DNA of 53,338 nt from Chara braunii. Its lineage: Eukaryota > Streptophyta > Charophyceae > Charales > Characeae. Below are positions 1 through 8,899 of the stretch, piece by piece (positions within the stretch are counted from its first letter, which is position 1; each line of letters begins with the position of its first letter). The notes beneath the pieces were generated by a model. That model worked only from the letters and a program-made list of their open reading frames with translations, was not told the DNA's origin and ran no database searches. The stretch is taken from NCBI GenBank assembly GCA_003427395.1, contig BFEA01000244.1, positions 379,726 through 433,063 on the forward strand, written 5' to 3'. The position numbers and the translations under genes are program-made.

Positions 1-130
1 GTCAAACAATCAATCAGACAGTCAGACAATCAATCAGACAGTCAAACAATCAATCAGACAGTCAGACAATCAATCAGACAGTCAGACAATCAATCGGACA
101 GTCAGACAATCAATCAGACAGTCTGACAAT
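1..130. repeat. 20-bp tandem repeat (minisatellite)
   Basis: About 6.5 head-to-tail copies of a 20-bp unit, consensus gtcagacaatcaatcagaca, alternating with a variant having A for G at position 5. The last unit decays at about 121-136 and runs into gag-protease remnant sequence. The array probably continues to the left of the window. It has no spacers, so it is not a CRISPR. Element C's leader has a loosely similar stretch (caatcaaacaatcgtcaaac near 52809), so this may be an amplified piece of a retrotransposon leader; that link is an inference. Confidence 0.9.
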
Positions 131-156
131 CAAAAAGACGCTTTCGGAACCGGTCG

Positions 157-1403
157 CTTCGCGGGAAACTGAGCACCACTGGGAGTGACTTGACGACACT
201 CTCGACGTCTTCGGAACCGGTCGCTTCGCGGGTGACCGCCCTTCGTTCCGAGGCACATGTGGAAGTCGATAGTCCTCCTCTTCTTTATTATTTTGAGGAT
301 TGTGCTGCCCGACTCGTTCCTACGTTGGGTACTCAAGCTCAAGGACAAGACATGTGTGCGGCATCTTCTTCGTCCGGCAGGGGCGACTTATCGTCTTCAA
401 GTGGTTCTTCATGGGATTCGGCGCGCGAGTTCAACATACAGGTATTGGACCCGCTCACGTCCGGGGATTTCGCATGGCTTCCTCTCCCGACCATGGACCG
501 CTTGCCGGGACCGCAATGCGCAGCACTATGCGCTCATCTCCACACGTACTTATCCTTCTATGCACCACCAACTTCACCGACGGATGACGAAGTCACGGTG
601 GGGGACATCCTTAAGTATGTTACCAAGGTGGCCCGCGAGTTTCACAATCAGCGGTATGATTACAACAACACTCCGCTCCTTTTATGTCCGCATCCAAGTT
701 GGGTAAGCGTCCTGCAGCGTTTTGGTGGATAGCGGAGCGACTCTCAATTTCATGAGCCAAGCCTTTATGCAAAGGGTTGGCCTTGGCGCACAAGTTCGGA
801 GGAAGGCAAACCCGACGGCAATCAAGTTGGCGGACGGAAGGACGCAACAACTTATCGACCGTTACTTCGAGGCCGCACCGGTGTATTTCGCACCTCATGC
901 ATGCGAACAAGTCACGTTCGACATTTTGGACACGGACTTCGATATCATTTCGGGAATGCCTTGGCTTGCAAGTGCGGATCACATGGTCAACTTCCACCAG
1001 CGGACTCTTAGCGTTCGTGACGCCTTCGGCGCCGAAGTGTCGTGTACTTCCTTTTCCGCACCCTTCGATTCGGTGCCAAGTGGTGACGGCCAAGTTGATT
1101 CTTCTCCCACGGCCTTGTCTTCGGACCCCCGTGTGGTGTGGTTGCTTGACGAGTTCACCGACATCCTCCGGTGTGGTGCCGGATCGACTGATCTCTCACG
1201 AGATCATTCTTGAGGTTGGTGTCGTGTCGTTGAAAGGTTGCATTTACCCTAGCTACGACAATAGACCGACCGAATACTTGGTATAGTTTGTGTACTGATG
1301 CAAGGCAAGCCGGTATCCTCAGCTCCACGTCGCACCCGCGACCAAGTTCCACCTTCAGATCCTCAGCTTCGCCCTCGACCCAGACTTCATAAGCAGGGGG
1401 TTA
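157..1403 (+). pseudogene. pol: gag-end/protease remnant, unit A0
   Basis: Two overlapping frames, 190-732 and 722-1213, read as one polyprotein broken by a frameshift near 722. The first has an acidic linker (LDPLTSGDF, near 440-470) that also occurs in element C (LDPLTFADF). The second opens with a retropepsin active site, VDSGATLNFMS, and has the later hydrophobic stretch DILDTDFDIISGMPWL typical of Ty3/gypsy protease. After CIYPSYDNRPTEYLV the frame stops at about 1285. In C the same place continues into RT, so pol is deleted here. A short Ser/Pro-rich tail and a stop near 1390 precede the purine-rich tract at the LTR. Not functional as it stands. Confidence 0.8.
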
Positions 1404-1825
1404 TGTTACATGCTGCACCTGCAAGAAGTTGCAGGGGCCATTTTCAGGCCCGTGTCATTTTCAACGTGAAAGCCTGAAAACGAGGGCCTACAGACCCCGT
1501 GTTGTTTTCAGGCCAAAAGCCTGAAAACAAAGGCCTACAGGCCCTGTGTCATTTCAGCCTGAAAGCCTGAAAACGAGGGCCTACAGGCCCTGTGTCGTTT
1601 CAGGCTAAATCAAGGCCTTTCCGGCCCTGAGTATTTTCAGCCTGAAACTGTGGCCCATTTTCAGACCCTCATCAGTTCGACCTGCCCTGAAACTCAAGCA
1701 CCAGACCGGGGTTTTAGCTCAGGCCATTTTTGGCCTATTTTCAAGACAACCTTTGTTTGACCTTCAACCCTAGGGTCTGGCACGTTTTGGCATTGGCAAG
1801 AGCAGCCTCCTGAACGGGCCAGCAC

Positions 1826-1833
1826 TATATAAG
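1826..1833 (+). promoter_or_regulatory. TATA box of A LTR
   Basis: TATATAAG in the context GCACTATATAAGACTGGCC. The same context occurs at 5627-5634 in the second A LTR and, reverse-complemented, at 44898-44905 in element C. Transcription would start about 25-35 bases downstream and mark the start of R. Confidence 0.75.
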
Positions 1834-2437
1834 ACTGGCCCGCCCTGCAGGCTGCAGGTAGTTGGGAGGCCACTCCTAGGTACTTCCCAGGCACTTCATG
1901 TGCAGGCAGGAGGTAGTCAGTAGTCTTCTGGATTCGGCAACAGCACTCTGGGGGAGCGCTGCAGGAGTAGTAGTAGCGTTAGCATTAGTCTTCAGCGTTG
2001 GGCGCTAGTAGGTAGTTGTAGTCTTCATCGCTCGGGGCCATAGCTAGGATAGCACTAGAGAGAGAGAGAGAGAGATTGGGCGGAGGCCAGGGGTACTTAT
2101 CTGCAGCGCTGTTGCTCCAGCTTCCTCTTCGAGGTACCGACAGCACAACGCTAACTTCACAGGTTAGTACCTGGCTCGTGAGAGAGAGAGTTCTTCTTCT
2201 TCCTCATCTCAGTCCACCATCTCCCTCTCACCCTCTCATTACCTGACTTCACTTCATCAACAGACTACGAGAGAACGAGAGAGAGAGAGAGCTTGGTGAC
2301 ATTGGATCCAAACTCGACTTTTGGGCTTTAGACATTTCGACGAGGGATTATTTGGGACTTGTGACAAAGACTCGTTGTTGACGACACTCCCATCTTTCCC
2401 CCTCTTCTTCATCTGATCCCCTCCTCTTCGTCTGTGT

Positions 2438-2626
2438 ATGTCCGGACCTGGCGCTTCCTTCCTGTGTCTAGCACCAGGCTCCTTCACACCTTGTGATGAG
2501 CATGATGTATGTTTGGTCTACGTTGAAACATTGATTGGGCTAGTCATTAGTATTCTAGCATTCTGCTTCGCTATCTTGTACTACGTAAAAGAGGTCAGTC
2601 TCGGTCAGGTCAGGATTTGTATCTAA
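2438..2626 (+). CDS. LTR-embedded small ORF with one predicted membrane helix
   Basis: A 62-residue frame from ATG, lying in the 3' half of the LTR. Residues about 30-49 (ETLIGLVISILAFCFAILYY) form a single hydrophobic segment followed by a charged VKEVS. The second A LTR keeps the whole frame (6233-6421). The two LTRs of element C keep the helix frame although their DNA has diverged. In 25 codons compared by eye with the left C LTR, I count 9 synonymous and 7 nonsynonymous changes, which suggests selection on the peptide. The start codon is not conserved in C, where a 1-base indel changes the frame upstream. I recognise no family; expression is unknown. Confidence 0.45.
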   Translation: MSGPGASFLCLAPGSFTPCDEHDVCLVYVETLIGLVISILAFCFAILYYVKEVSLGQVRICI

Positions 2627-2779
2627 GTCTTCCCTGCACTATTCGGCATCATTTTTTATGTATCAGGATGCACATTGCTTGTTGAGATTCTACTTGCACT
2701 GCATTGTCTATTCAGTCCTTTTTATCACATTGAGGATCCTCGGTTATTGTGTACATCGCCCGACTGGGCATCTAACAGT

Positions 2780-2791
2780 TGGTATCGGAAC
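2780..2791 (+). other. Primer binding site, unit A1
   Basis: TGGTATCGGAAC two bases after the LTR end. This resembles the plant Ty3/gypsy primer site complementary to initiator tRNA-Met (known form TGGTATCAGAGC). Its presence shows that the LTR at 1404-2777 acts as a 5' LTR for the sequence on its right. Confidence 0.75.
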
Positions 2792-3565
2792 ACCACACGT
2801 GAATCAGGACAACCTGGTCTGACACGTGTGCGGGGACTAGGTAGCTGATTAGTCTTGATAGATTGATTAGAGCACACTAGTTAGCCCCCAAAATCACGAT
2901 TTTGACCTTACTGCCGAAAATCGAATTTTTTTTTCTCTCTTTGGATTTTGTTTTCTCGCTAATTCTGTTGTGGAAAATTGCAATAGCGCAACATCTGAAA
3001 TTTCCATTTTTGTTTTTTTCTGAAAATTCAAAATTTCGTTGTTGAAAATCCAGAATATCCTTCTTTTCGAAAATTTTAATTTCCTGTTGCATTTCCCGTT
3101 ACTTGGAAATTTGCAATATTTTTTTTCGAAATTCGTTTTTCTGAAAACGGTAACGGGAAATCCCTCCTCCGGGTATTATTTTCCAAATTGCGAATACTCT
3201 CATGTGAGTAAGTCCGAATATTTGATTTCTTTCCGAATTTTTTTTTCGCAGTTCTAGGATTTTGTTAGTCACAGTTCTATATCATTTGCAGTCTAAAGTC
3301 TAATTTTTTTGTCTCATTGATCATTTCGCACTTCAAGGGAGGTGGGAGACCTACTGAACTTGCAAAACTCGAAATTTTTATTTTTCTCGAATTTTTTTTT
3401 TGCAAAGTTCAAACTTTTCTTTTTTGATTAGTGGCTCCTTATCTGGGCGACGTGGGCGTTATCTGGGCAATTATCCCACCCACCCCTCCCCACCTATGTT
3501 CTTGCCCCCTCTAGTCTTACGTTCTCTATCTGTCTCCGAGTACCCCCCCCGGCGGCATTGGCGAG
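2792..3565 (+). other. AT-rich 5' leader of unit A1
   Basis: Untranslated leader between primer site and gag remnant. It is rich in gaaaattt and T runs (about 2900-3420), with no frame that looks coding. The far leader of element C (52450-52800) has a similar AT-rich texture with repeated cagaaatttt. From 3540 it becomes GC-rich with repeated gccacgtcagcag. Confidence 0.6.
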
Positions 3566-3967
3566 TTGCCACGTCAGCAGGCCATGTCATCAGGACATAG
3601 CAGCCGAACAGTGCCACGTCAGCAGCAGGGAGTGCCACAACAGCAGTCCTCCGGCCTGATGAATGCTCATGCGCTTACAAACAGCCGGCATGGATCAGAA
3701 GTCCGGGGAAACGGACAAGGCCTATCAGGCCCGAGCAGAGATCAGCATCGGTCGAAAGTGGCCGTGGTCGTAGCGGAAACACCGTTTGACCAAACTAGTG
3801 AGGCCGTGTTTGGCAATGAAGGGGACAGACTCGCAGCCGCCCGGGAAGGTGACCGCTCCGGCAAAGGCCGAGGACGCGGCAAGATGAAGACAAACACCAC
3901 ATTTATCCCCGGGCCCGGCGCAGCAACTTCAGCCCCATGGACCCACTGTGGCCAATCGGGAAACTGA
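3566..3967 (+). CDS. gag: Truncated gag carboxyl end, unit A1
   Basis: A 133-residue Gln- and Gly/Arg-rich frame with a basic stretch GKGRGRGKMK, ending in APWTHCGQSGN. The last residues look like the first part of a nucleocapsid zinc knuckle (element C has a complete C-X2-C-X4-H-X4-C), but it is cut before the His/Cys half. No capsid domain precedes it. The following frame (3937-4527) overlaps by 31 bases in another phase. Function in RNA binding is an inference; this is a remnant. Confidence 0.5.
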   Translation: MPRQQAMSSGHSSRTVPRQQQGVPQQQSSGLMNAHALTNSRHGSEVRGNGQGLSGPSRDQHRSKVAVVVAETPFDQTSEAVFGNEGDRLAAAREGDRSGKGRGRGKMKTNTTFIPGPGAATSAPWTHCGQSGN

Positions 3968-5083
3968 GCACCGCCGGGAGTGACTCGACGACACTCTCGA
4001 CGTCTTCGGAACCGGTCGCTTCGAGAGTGACCGCCCTTCATTCCGAGGCACATGTGGAAATCGATAGTCCTCCTCTTCTTTATTATTTTGAGGACTATGC
4101 TGCCCGACTCGTTCCTACGTTGGGTACTCAAGCTCAAGGACAAGACGTGTGTGCGGCATCTTCTCCGTCCGGCAGCGGCGACTTATCGTCTTCAAGTGGT
4201 TCTTCACGGGATTCGGCATGCGAGTTCAACATAGAGGTATTGGACCCGCTCACGTCCGGGGATTTCACATGGCTTCCTCTCCCGACCACGGGCCGCTTGC
4301 CGCGACCGCAATACGCAGCACTATGCGCTCATTTCCACACGTACTTATCCTTCTATGCACCACCAACTTCACCGACGGATAACGAAGTGGCGGTGGGGGA
4401 CATCCTTGCGTATGTTACCAAGGTGGCCCGCGAGTTTTGCAATCAGCGGTACGATGACAACAACGCACCGCTCCTCTTATGTCCGCATCCAAGTTGGGTA
4501 AGCGTCCTGCAGTGTTTTGCTGGATAGCGGAGCGACTCTCAATTTCATGAGCCAAGCCTTTATGCAAAGGGCTGGCCTTGGCGCATAAGTTCGGAGGAAG
4601 GCAAACCCGACGACAATCAAGTTGGCGGGCGGAAGGACGCAACAACTTATCGACCGTTACTTCGAGGCCGCACCGCTGTATTTCGCACCTCATGCATGCG
4701 AACCGGTGACATTCGACATTTTGGACACGGGCTTCGATATCATTTCGGGAATGCCTTGGCTTGCAAGTGCGGATCACACGGTCAACTTCCACCAGCGGAC
4801 TCTTAGCGTTTGTGACGCCTTCGGCGCCGAAGTGCCGTGTAATATTCCTTTTCCGCACCCTTCGATTCGGTGCCAAGTGGTGACGGCCAAGTTGATTCTT
4901 TCCCCACGGCCTTGTCTTCGGACCCCCGTGTGGTGCGGTTTCTTGACGAGCTCAACGACATCTTCCGGTGTGGTGCCGGATCGACCGATCTCTCACAAAA
5001 TCATTCTTGAGGTCGGTGCCGTGCCGTCGAAAGGCTGCATTTACCGCAACTACGACAATAGACCGACCGAATACTTGGTATAG
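3937..5083 (+). pseudogene. pol: Protease remnant, unit A1
   Basis: Same organisation as the A0 copy: an acidic linker frame (3937-4527), then the protease in a shifted frame. The active-site codons are near 4527-4560 (LDSGATLNFMS) and the later stretch DTGFDIISGMPWL near 4725-4762. It ends in CIYRNYDNRPTEYLV followed by a TAG. Homology to element C stops at CIYR, exactly where RT should begin. NRPTEYLV looks like the start of a chromodomain, so the end of protease is joined to the end of integrase. A0 shows the same join. Frameshifts near 4527 and 4590-4620 prevent a single product. Confidence 0.75.
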
Positions 5084-5191
5084 TTTGTGTACTGATGCAA
5101 GGCAAGCCGGTATCTTCGGCTCCATGTCGCACCCGTGACCAAGTTCCACCTTCAGATCCTCAGCTTCGCCCTCGACCCGACTTGACTTCAT

Positions 5192-5204
5192 AAGCTGGGG
5201 GGGG
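5192..5204 (+). other. Polypurine tract, unit A1
   Basis: AAGCTGGGGGGGG directly abuts the LTR start TGTTACATGC at 5205. This is the expected plus-strand primer position. The A0 equivalent at 1391-1400 is AAGCAGGGGG followed by TTA. Confidence 0.7.
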
Positions 5205-6572
5205 TGTTACATGCTGCGCCTGCAACAGGCTGCACGGGCCATTTTCAGGCAAGTGTCATTTTCAACCTGAAAGCCTGAAAACGAGGGCCTACAGACCCCG
5301 TGTGGTTTTCAGGCCAAAAGCCTGAAAACAAGGGCCTACATGCCCCGTGTCATTTCAGCCTGAAAGCGTGAAAACGAGGGCCTACAGGCCCTGTGTCGTT
5401 TCAGGCTAAATCAGGGCCTTTCCGGCCCTGAGTATTTTCAGCCTGAAATTGAGGGCCATTTTCAGGCCGTCATCAGTTCAACCTGTCCTGAAAGTCAGGC
5501 ACCAGACCAGAGTTTTAGCTCAGGCCATTTTTGGCCTATTTATAAGTCAACCTTTGTTTGAGCTTCAACCCCAAGGTCTGGCACGTTTTGGCATTGGCAA
5601 GAGCAGCCTCCTGGACGGGCCAACACTATATAAGACTGGCCCGCCCTGCAGGCTGCAGGTAGTTGGGAGGCCGCTCCTAGGTACTTCCCAGGCACTTCAC
5701 GTGCAGGCAGGAGGCAGTCAGTAGTCTTCAGGATTCGACAGCAACACTCTGGAGGAGCGCTGCAGGAGTAGTAGTAGCGTTAGCATTAGTCTTCAGCGCT
5801 AGGCGCTAGTTGGTAGCTGTAGTCTTCAACGTTGGGCGCCATAGCTAGGATAGCACTAGGGAGAGAGAGATTGGGTGGAGGCCAGGGGTACTTACCTGCA
5901 GCGCCATTGCTCCTACTTCGTCTTCGAGGTACCTGCAGCACAACGCCAACTTCACAGGTTAGTACCTGGCTCGTGAGAGAGAGAGTTCTTCTTCTTCCTC
6001 TTCTCCGTCCACCATCTCCCTCTCACCCTCTCATTTCCTAACTTCACTGCATTAGTAGACTGAGAGAGAACGAGAGAGAGAGAGAGCTTGGTGACATTGG
6101 ATCCAGACTCGACTTTTGGGCTTCAGACATTTCGACGAGGGATTATTTGGGACTTGTGACAAAGACTCGGTGTTGACGACACTCCCATCTCTCCCCCTCT
6201 TCTTCGTGTGATCCCCTCCTCTTCATCTGTGTATGTCTGGACCTGGCGCTTCCTTCCTGTGTATAGTGCCAGGCTCCTTCACACCTTGTGATGAGCATGA
6301 TGTACGTTTGGTCTGCGTTGAAACATTGATTGGGCTAGTCATTAGTATTCTAGCATTCTGCTTCGCCATCTTGTACTACGTAAAAGAGGTCAGTCTCGAT
6401 CAGGTCAGGATTTGTATCTAAGTCTTTCCTGCACTATTCAGCACCATTTTGTATGTATCAGGATGCACATTGCTTGTTGAGATTCTACTTGCACTGCATT
6501 GTCTATTCAGTCCTTTTTATCACATTGCGGATCCTCGGTTATTGTGTACATCGCCCGACTGGGCATGTAACA
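5205..6572 (+). repeat. 3' LTR of unit A1 (family A)
   Basis: Begins TGTTACATGC and ends GCATGTAACA, a perfect 10-bp terminal inverted repeat. Same layout as 1404-2777: U3 repeats (about 5238-5440), TATATAAG (5627-5634), CGCCATAGC (about 5838), GA-rich runs and the membrane-helix ORF. No primer site follows; at 6573 the sequence becomes an E-family LTR cut in its middle. Confidence 0.9.
6233..6421 (+). CDS. LTR-embedded small ORF with one predicted membrane helix (second copy)
   Basis: 62 residues, same start and stop as 2438-2626, with only a few substitutions (for example CIV for CLA, RLVC for CLVY, LDQ for LGQ). The hydrophobic helix at residues 30-49 is unchanged. The frame has stayed open in both LTRs while the adjacent protease frames decayed. 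Expression would be from the LTR's own TATA box about 600 bases upstream. Unknown family. Confidence 0.45.
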   Translation: MSGPGASFLCIVPGSFTPCDEHDVRLVCVETLIGLVISILAFCFAILYYVKEVSLDQVRICI

Positions 6573-7480
6573 GCAGCTATGGCTGCTCTAGCTCAGACCG
6601 CCATGCTTGACCCTGCCTCGAAGCTTCTTGGTGTAGCTCTCCCTAGTTGGGGACCCCCTGCTGCAGCGCCCACCAAGGTGATGAAGATGGCTGCCACCAT
6701 AGGCAGGTAAGTACCCCTGACTCTCCTCCCCCTTCCTTCCTTCTTCCTCCCTCGTGTCCTTTTACTTCCTCCCCAACAACGCTGCTCCAGCAGAGCGCAG
6801 CTCCAACCAGCGCTCCACCAGTGTGTCGCCAAACTTGCACACTGAAAAAGAGGCCAGACTCTCCGCCCGGCCCCAAGATGTAGCGGCCTGCTTTGCCTCT
6901 TGGGCGGTGACTTTCAGGCCGCTTGGCCTCCCAAGCAACTGGTACCTCCTCCTTTTTGGAGGAAAACATCATTTCAAACTCTGATATTGCCCGTACAGGC
7001 CCTAGACTCAGACTGGTATCCGCCTAGTCCTAGCCTACACTACCGGGCCTCTAAAAATGCCTATTTTGTCTTCTTCTGCTCGGCCTCTGGTACTTGCACA
7101 TCTACCCCTTCCAGGTGTGGTACCGGCCTACCCGCTACTTGAGTGCTTTCCCTGCTGCAACCCCTCAATGTCACGGCCACAGGTAAGTACCGGCCCTGAG
7201 GGCCCAACGAACGAGCAAGTGCCCTGACGGGCCACACACATACTCATGCCAACCAGCACTCAGACAGGCACGGTCACACACACACCCAGGCCAACCAACA
7301 CCCAGCCAGGCATGGTCACACACACACTCAAGCCAACCAGCAGTCAGACCGACATGTAGTCCAGCAAGCGTGCACACACAGACTTAGTAGCAGGCGGGAA
7401 ACTCAGCAAGGCATTCAGTCTATGAGCAAAACTCAAAAATCAGCTGTGCGTTTCAGTCCATGTTTGGACGGGTCATCACA
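6573..7480 (-). repeat. Truncated E-family LTR (copy E1)
   Basis: Reverse complement of most of the solo LTR at 30903-32076. It ends in GGTCATCACA, the inverse of E's TGTGATGACC start. About 340 bp of the E 3' part is missing at the junction with the A LTR, consistent with the A array having inserted into it. A 42-bp unit (ccaaccag/cacacaca type) is present three times at 7233-7356 but once in the other copy. The E1 end abuts D-LTR sequence at 7481, so E1 itself inserted into D1's 3' LTR. Confidence 0.8.
7233..7356. repeat. 42-bp minisatellite within E1
   Basis: Three adjacent imperfect copies, about 7233-7274, 7275-7316 and 7317-7356. Each has cacacaca, then ccaaccag or ccaaccaa, then a cagac/cagcc stretch. 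The solo E LTR at 30903-32076 has a single equivalent near 31030-31070. Confidence 0.7.
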
Positions 7481-7593
7481 CCGCTGATGAATATTCAGGC
7501 CCGCCTTCACTTAGGGCGGGCACTCGGCTTGCTGGGGGCCTTAGCCCAAAACATGCGATGTCTAATAAGGCCCCTTGAGGCTTGTTCCTCACA
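7481..7593 (-). repeat. Remnant of D1 3' LTR
   Basis: Matches the right end of the D LTRs at 14760-15854 and 37886-38951, including attcaggcccgcc, tagggcggg and ggggccttagccc. It ends TTCCTCACA, the inverse of the LTR start TGTGAGGAA. Only about 113 bp remain because the E1 insertion and the window edge cut off the rest. On the minus strand the purine tract AAGGGGGATGAAA (7594-7606) lies immediately upstream of the LTR. Confidence 0.85.
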
Positions 7594-7631
7594 TTTCATC
7601 CCCCTTAGCTTCGAAAGTCCGCTGAGATGCT

Positions 7632-8156
7632 TCATGCTGGTGTCTTCCCCTTCAGTTGCGTCGCATAATCTGCCACGACATGAAGAGTTGTCTTGACAAG
7701 TTCCTCCCTTGAAATCCATCGATCTTCCTTATGCTCAGTATGATGCCTGAAATGTACTCTATATTCCCTTGCAGGTTTAGGAGGTCTTCCCCTTCCAGGT
7801 GGCTTGGGAACAGGCGTGTCTCTGTGATCCAAGATGTTGTCGACGACCACGTGGCCATCCATGGTTGGGGGCAGCATAGATCTCCGTGATGGGAACTGTG
7901 TTGTCTCAGCGAAAGGTGCAACCTTGGAGGCGTGAAAAACAGGGTAAGTGCGTAGGTGACCAGGGATATGAATGACGTACGAGGGATCATCCAAATCATT
8001 CCCCACAATATCCAAGACTTCCCAGGGACCGAAATACTGAGGCATTAGTTTCCTAGAGATGCCAAACTCTTGTCCCAACTCACTAGCCTTGACCCAGACA
8101 CGTCCCCCTACTTGAAATGTGGACTGTCGGCGACGTTTGTTCTCAGAAGCAATCAT
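7632..8156 (-). CDS. pol: D1 integrase carboxyl end with chromodomain-like tail
   Basis: A 174-residue open frame. Residues 15-60 hold the integrase GPY/F-type module (VWVKASELG, then YFGPWEVLD), followed by HVFHASK-type sequence (YPVFHASKVAPF). From about residue 105 a chromodomain-like segment runs VVDNILDHRD, then EYRVHFRHH and DRWISREEL, as in chromoviruses where it is thought to guide insertion to marked chromatin. The product would be part of the pol polyprotein, not a separate protein. The upstream integrase core (8273-8725) is in a different frame. Confidence 0.8.
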   Translation of the reverse strand: MIASENKRRRQSTFQVGGRVWVKASELGQEFGISRKLMPQYFGPWEVLDIVGNDLDDPSYVIHIPGHLRTYPVFHASKVAPFAETTQFPSRRSMLPPTMDGHVVVDNILDHRDTPVPKPPGRGRPPKPAREYRVHFRHHTEHKEDRWISREELVKTTLHVVADYATQLKGKTPA

Positions 8157-8899
8157 AGCTTCCTGAGATTTCTTGATGTGTTAGACAGTCTGCTGCAACA
8201 ATTTCTCACACTGGACACCAAATTCAATGGTTCCAGGAGTTGCAGCAGCTCGGTTTTCAGGCAGGAGAAGGTTTAGAGCAGATCTAGGCTTCCATACCAG
8301 ATGCAGCTGATTAGGACTGACACTGGTGGTGCTGTGTACAACATTGTTGTACAACATGGCGATGAGAGGTAATTTCTCATCCCAGTTATGTAATGCCTCA
8401 ACAGATGCTGCACCACATGGTTCATCTGTTCAGCCTGCCCATTTGCTTCGAGATGATTCCCAGAAGTCATATGAAGCTGACTGCCCATCTGTTCAGTGGC
8501 CTGCTTCCACATCTCACTTGTGAAACACACATCTCTATAACTAACGATTGTCTTTGGCAGTCCAAAGTCACGCACCCAGTTATCCATGAATAACTTGATG
8601 ACATGTTCAGTCCTGACAGTCTCCGGCATGACAATTAGTCTAGCATACTTAGTGAACCTATCAACTATGACGAAGATGTGCCTCTTGCCATTCTTGCTGG
8701 TAACGAGAGTATCCATGAAGTCCATGGAGATACTATGCCCTGGGCCACCAGGAATGGGTAGAGGCTTGAGTAACCCAAGTGGAGCTCGAGTCCGCGGCTT
8801 GTCCCGCTGACAGACCTGGCAGGTCTATACGTACTTCTTTGCATCGTCTAGCATGTTAGGCCACCAGAATTGTTGTACTAAATTAACACTAGTCTTCTT
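8157..8899 (-). pseudogene. pol: D1 integrase catalytic core, broken
   Basis: The open part is 8273-8725. It starts MDFMDTLVTS with the first catalytic Asp, then VIVDRFTKYA. The second Asp motif should read SDRD but reads SYRDVCFTS, so a catalytic Asp is Tyr. The Glu motif is present as LEANGQAEQMN. After about residue 115 the frame shifts. Integrase joins cDNA ends to the target and needs the D-D-E triad, so this copy should be inactive. The remaining parts connect to the zinc-binding segment on the right in other frames. Confidence 0.75.

Larger units (their letters stand above)
1404..2777 (+). repeat. LTR of family A (shared by units A0 and A1)
   Basis: Starts TGTTACATGC after the purine-rich tract AAGCAGGGGG and ends GCATCTAACA just before a primer binding site. 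About 1.37 kb and closely similar to 5205-6572. U3 holds three to four copies of a roughly 55-bp repeat with the palindromic core GGCCTACAGGCCC (about 1437-1640). A TATA box TATATAAG lies at 1826-1833. Downstream are a GCCATAGC motif (about 2036), GA-rich runs (2057-2075, 2275-2291) and a short ORF (2438-2626). It serves as 3' LTR for A0 and 5' LTR for A1. Confidence 0.9.
131..6572 (+). mobile_element. Family A tandem array of non-autonomous Ty3/gypsy units
   Basis: The order is internal remnant (131-1403), LTR (1404-2777), internal remnant with its own primer site (2778-5204), LTR (5205-6572). Adjacent units share one LTR. Both internal parts encode only the end of gag plus protease and then pass directly to the 3' end, so reverse transcriptase, RNase H and most of integrase are absent. 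The LTR ends form a 10-bp inverted repeat, TGTTACATGC and GCATGTAACA. On the right the array abuts the middle of an E-family LTR, so it probably inserted there, with the left half of that LTR outside the window. Family assignment rests on protease homology to element C. Confidence 0.85.

Noticed and set aside
1-130. Possible CRISPR array
   Set aside because: Repeats are contiguous with no spacers and the context is eukaryotic retrotransposon sequence.
620-1093. 157-residue minus-strand frame, also 4415-4876
   Set aside because: Antisense shadow of the A protease; the sense strand has the D-S-G motif.
7171-7377. Cys-rich small protein on the minus strand
   Set aside because: Periodicity comes from the 42-bp minisatellite in E1, and the single-copy E LTR lacks the frame.
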